From NCBI GenBank assembly GCA_964035545.1, contig OZ037767.1:5641680-5705679 (forward strand): a stretch of 64,000 nt of DNA, read 5' to 3'. This document shows, in pieces, positions 60,951 through 64,000 of this stretch. Below the pieces are notes generated by a model that saw only the letters and a program-made list of their open reading frames with translations, was not told the origin of the DNA and made no database searches. A program made the translations under genes and the position numbers. This stretch comes from Bugula neritina. Its lineage: Eukaryota > Bryozoa > Gymnolaemata > Cheilostomatida > Bugulidae. Positions within the stretch are counted from its first letter, which is position 1; every line of letters begins with the position of its first letter.

Positions 60951-63412
60951 TGATAAAACTGAAACTGTAACAGATACTTTAAAAAGTAGCATGGAGGCAG
61001 CTCAAAATGTTGCAATAAATAATAACAAACATCGATTACAAGAATTGGGTTGTGCAAATCATAATGTAAAGCACAACAGACAGGGGTTTTTGAAACAAAT
61101 ATAAACTAAAAGTGCACAAAATATTGAAACATAGTGTTAGTATTATAAATTATACTTTCTGGGATATATCATAGCATATTCGTAGATAATATTATAAATA
61201 TTACTATAACCCATTTGGGCATCTGAAAAGCTGGGGCCACACATGGTGTGAATTGAACAGCACTTATGACCTTGAAACCTAATAATACTCTTTAATGTTT
61301 TAAGGTCGGTGCAAATTATTACATTATTGAGATCGCTAAAATAATTTCAGAGAAATGCAAATTATTCTAAAGCATGTTGGGAAGTCTCATGACAACTAAA
61401 GAATTCACTGTTCATAATGATAATGATAATGACCTGTGCATTTTCCCTACAAGCTATCAACTACCTTGAACAGTAGCCTAATATAATACTACAAGATGAT
61501 AATACCTTCTGTAATGTCAAGGTAAGTTCTTGGTTTAGTTCTCCTACTGGATGGTAACATCATCAACAATGAAATCCAAATATTGTGTCTTTCTTTGATC
61601 AAATTTTAATTAAAGTAACAATGGCAATTACTGAGTAGTAAATGAGATTTACTGAAACATTAGATTTGAGTCTTTGTAAATGGAGTTGAGTAGAACAATG
61701 GGAATCCTTCAACTGAATTTCTGTATTGCATAATGTTTGATTAGCTATAAGTTTCAATAAAAGTAACTAATAGCTCATATGTATATCTATTTGTAACTCT
61801 TTGAAAACAACCAATCAAAAATTGTCCAGTTATCCCAAATTACAAGTATGAATTTCTAGCACAAATAATATAATATAACACAGCTGACAATATAACAAAA
61901 TAGGGTTGAACTTTGATCTACACTATGGCTAGGATATATTATAAAATAAGTTTAAATTTGTTTTTAAATTCTCATCTAATTTTTTTATTATCATCTAGTG
62001 AATCAATAAAATTCCATAAAGCATAGAGAAAAACATTTGATTAACTACTGCATATTTTTGCATCCAGTAAACTAAAACAAAGGTTTATAGTTGGAGAAAA
62101 ATTCAGTATACATGTAAAAGTAACATTCCTGAAAATTATAGATAATATCAATGGACGGAAATTGATTTATAGAAAGATAGTTTTGCTAGCTACAATTACA
62201 AGGCAATATATAGATATTGTTGTATACTGGATATTGAATAAAATGTGGGCAAAATTGCAGGATAAAGAAAGACAACTCCCTAACTACATTCTTTAATATT
62301 CCAAGATTTATAAGAAATCAGACTGTATGCAACAAGTAAACTTGAAAACAACTTTTTAGAATATTATTATAAGCCAAGACAACAAACTTATTGAGCAAAC
62401 AACTCCTACAACTTCAATTCAAAAAAACATTTTGACACTTGAAGATGTCAAGTGCCAATAAAAAACCACCTGCTAAGTATGCCATTAGAAGAAGAGCAAG
62501 TAATAAAACATGTTTACAGTTGGTGTTGAGTACAGCTGTCATTTGTGAGTGTATGGGGCACCTACTATGGAGTGGACACCTGCCTAAGTATGTCAATACT
62601 TCCTGTTATGTTTGCATCCTGTGACACCATATCAGCTTTGAGAGCATTGAGGATTCCATCCACTACAGCAGTGTTTGCTCTAAAAGTTATACACAAAACA
62701 AACACTATGACAAACAAATCTACAATTCAATACACAGTTATCACCAACATTGTACCCTCTCTCTCACTGACAACGGTAAGAAAAGAGGTGATGTTATTGT
62801 ATAATAAGTTTTACAGTGGAAACGATTTGTTCTCATGTTATATGCAGCATTTTTGCAAATGGCAACTATATTCAAATATTATTATATAGAACTATGGTCA
62901 CCTAATTAGATATAAACAAAATATTAACTGCTGGTATAAATTTGTTTGAATTTTCTCAAAATATAGATTTATAATATCAAGTCTTTAAGCAAATTGAAGA
63001 TAACAAATTTTTTTTTAAAAGCTGAATGTGTTTTGGAATTATCTTCTTCCAGGTGGTATGCAAACTCACTAAAACCTAGACTGTGAACGAAATGACATAC
63101 TTTCACATAAAAGTTGTCATAGCCTTTGCTATTTCATACTGATATATTTCACATTCTAACATACTGAAATAGTTGGCTTTTAAGAAACCAAATGAAAGTA
63201 AAAGTTGAAAACTTCTCAAGAATAAAGAAAACAATGAACATTAAGAATAACGAAAGAAGCTCAACTATTAGTCAGAAAGAGATGATTAATAAATTGGGAC
63301 CAGCATTACCTACAGCAAAGCTCAGCATACCTTGCATATACCATTGCTTACTGTATAGCAGAATGCATGCGGTGATGTACCAAGACTATTTATTACCTGT
63401 TGTACAAGTTTA
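60951..63412. other. Intergenic region upstream of the WD40 gene
   Basis: It should contain the promoter and 5' UTR of the WD40 gene. A plus-strand open stretch at about 62537-62769, flanked by a weak acceptor (GTACAG) and a good donor (ACG|GTAAGA), could be an isolated exon, but no partners in phase were found and it is not called. The rest is AT-rich with no recognisable element. Confidence 0.4.
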
Positions 63413-64000
63413 CTAAACATGGCCGTGCAGTAAGCTGGAATAAAACAAGTCAAAGGGTACAGAAAATGGTTCAGATTTGTGAAAAAACTCAACTGAAAAA
63501 AAAGGAGAGTGGAAAATATCTAATATTTAAAATATATAAGATGAAAATTTTCATAAATTTCCTATAAGACTTATATAATCTAATATGGACACCTTTTGTC
63601 AAATGATAGAATAGCTACTTTCATATCCATAAACCTGTGTGGTGAATAGACTGATGCTGTTGGATGAGTGCTCTTATTGCATAAACACTGGTGGAATAAA
63701 CCAATCAGCATAGACGTTATAAAACTTGAATCTTACCTGTGAGCTGAAGTGTCTCCCCCTCCACCAACTTGACATCTAAGAAACTTCACTTCAGCAGCCA
63801 ATATATCAACTTCTCTTTTATACTCGGAGGTCTTTGCAACCATTTCATTAGTCTGTAACAAACTAGCAACACTAACGCAAACTGGCAATCGCTACATAAG
63901 CTAATATTTATCACTTGTGAATGTGCATCCATTGTTGGCTTACTATATAATGGCTAAAGTTTGAGAGTTACCGAAACCATCACCAGGATTTGTAAGGCAG
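63413..64000 (-). CDS. 3' end of a coiled-coil protein gene (partial)
   Basis: Minus-strand exons 63972-64000 (continuing off the window), 63737-63852 and 63413-63434 join in frame. They give ..ILVMVS, then NEMVAKTSEYKREVDILAAE and KFLRCQVGGGGDTSAH, and a short terminal SLLHGHV with stop TAG at 63413-63415. A poly(A) signal AATAAA (plus-strand TTTATT at 63389-63394) follows closely, which supports the end. The Leu/Ile spacing suggests a coiled coil. The tiny last exon has a good polypyrimidine tract (TTGTTTTATTCCAG). The family is not recognised. It is read as a separate gene upstream of the WD40 gene because no in-phase junction to that gene's exon 1 was found. Confidence 0.55.

Noticed and set aside
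62439-62889. Plus-strand open stretches that might be exons
   Set aside because: One has a good donor but only a weak acceptor, and no in-phase partner exons were found on either side.

Overview
The window reads as nuclear DNA of an invertebrate animal. It is AT-rich, its genes are split by many phase-consistent GT-AG introns, its intergenic and intronic DNA is full of repeats, and the recognisable proteins are animal ones: a pallidin-like BLOC-1 subunit, PET117, a class A GPCR and an EF-hand/WD40 protein of the WDR49/WDR64/WDY type. I cannot name the species. A marine invertebrate, perhaps a lophotrochozoan, is an inference only. All gene models were spliced by eye from the sequence, by checking donor and acceptor sites and reading-frame phase.

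Left part (1-13.2 kb): about 4.2 kb of gene-poor, simple-sequence-rich DNA comes first. It is followed by two small plus-strand genes in tandem, BLOC1S6-like (4242-6064) and PET117-like (7093-7967). A minus-strand gene at 10107-11216 encodes a secreted 12-cysteine protein whose cysteine spacing fits two consecutive inhibitor-cystine-knot modules.

Main part (13.3-61 kb): one minus-strand gene of about 47.7 kb with 30 inferred exons (about 1,621 aa) encodes an EF-hand plus WD40 protein of the WDR49/WDR64/WDY family. Its introns carry much of the other content. They hold a same-strand nested GPCR gene (34740-38637), an opposite-strand nested gene for a single-pass membrane protein with an NHL-like propeller (45002-55930), and an intact Ty3/Gypsy-type LTR retrotransposon with apparently identical 991-bp LTRs (17338-24627). 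They also hold a decayed 3.6-kb terminal-inverted-repeat transposon containing a LINE remnant (27089-30670), a 419-bp foldback MITE, tRNA-derived SINE copies, two tRNA-like sequences, a 37-bp minisatellite and a long TAC microsatellite.

Right edge (61-64 kb): intergenic DNA, then the 3' end of another minus-strand gene with a coiled-coil C-terminus that runs off the window.

Nothing here is a bacterial-style operon. The relations that matter are nesting and layering. Two unrelated genes sit inside introns of a probable ciliary scaffold gene. A young retrotransposon has inserted into an older SINE, and an old DNA transposon contains a LINE fragment.
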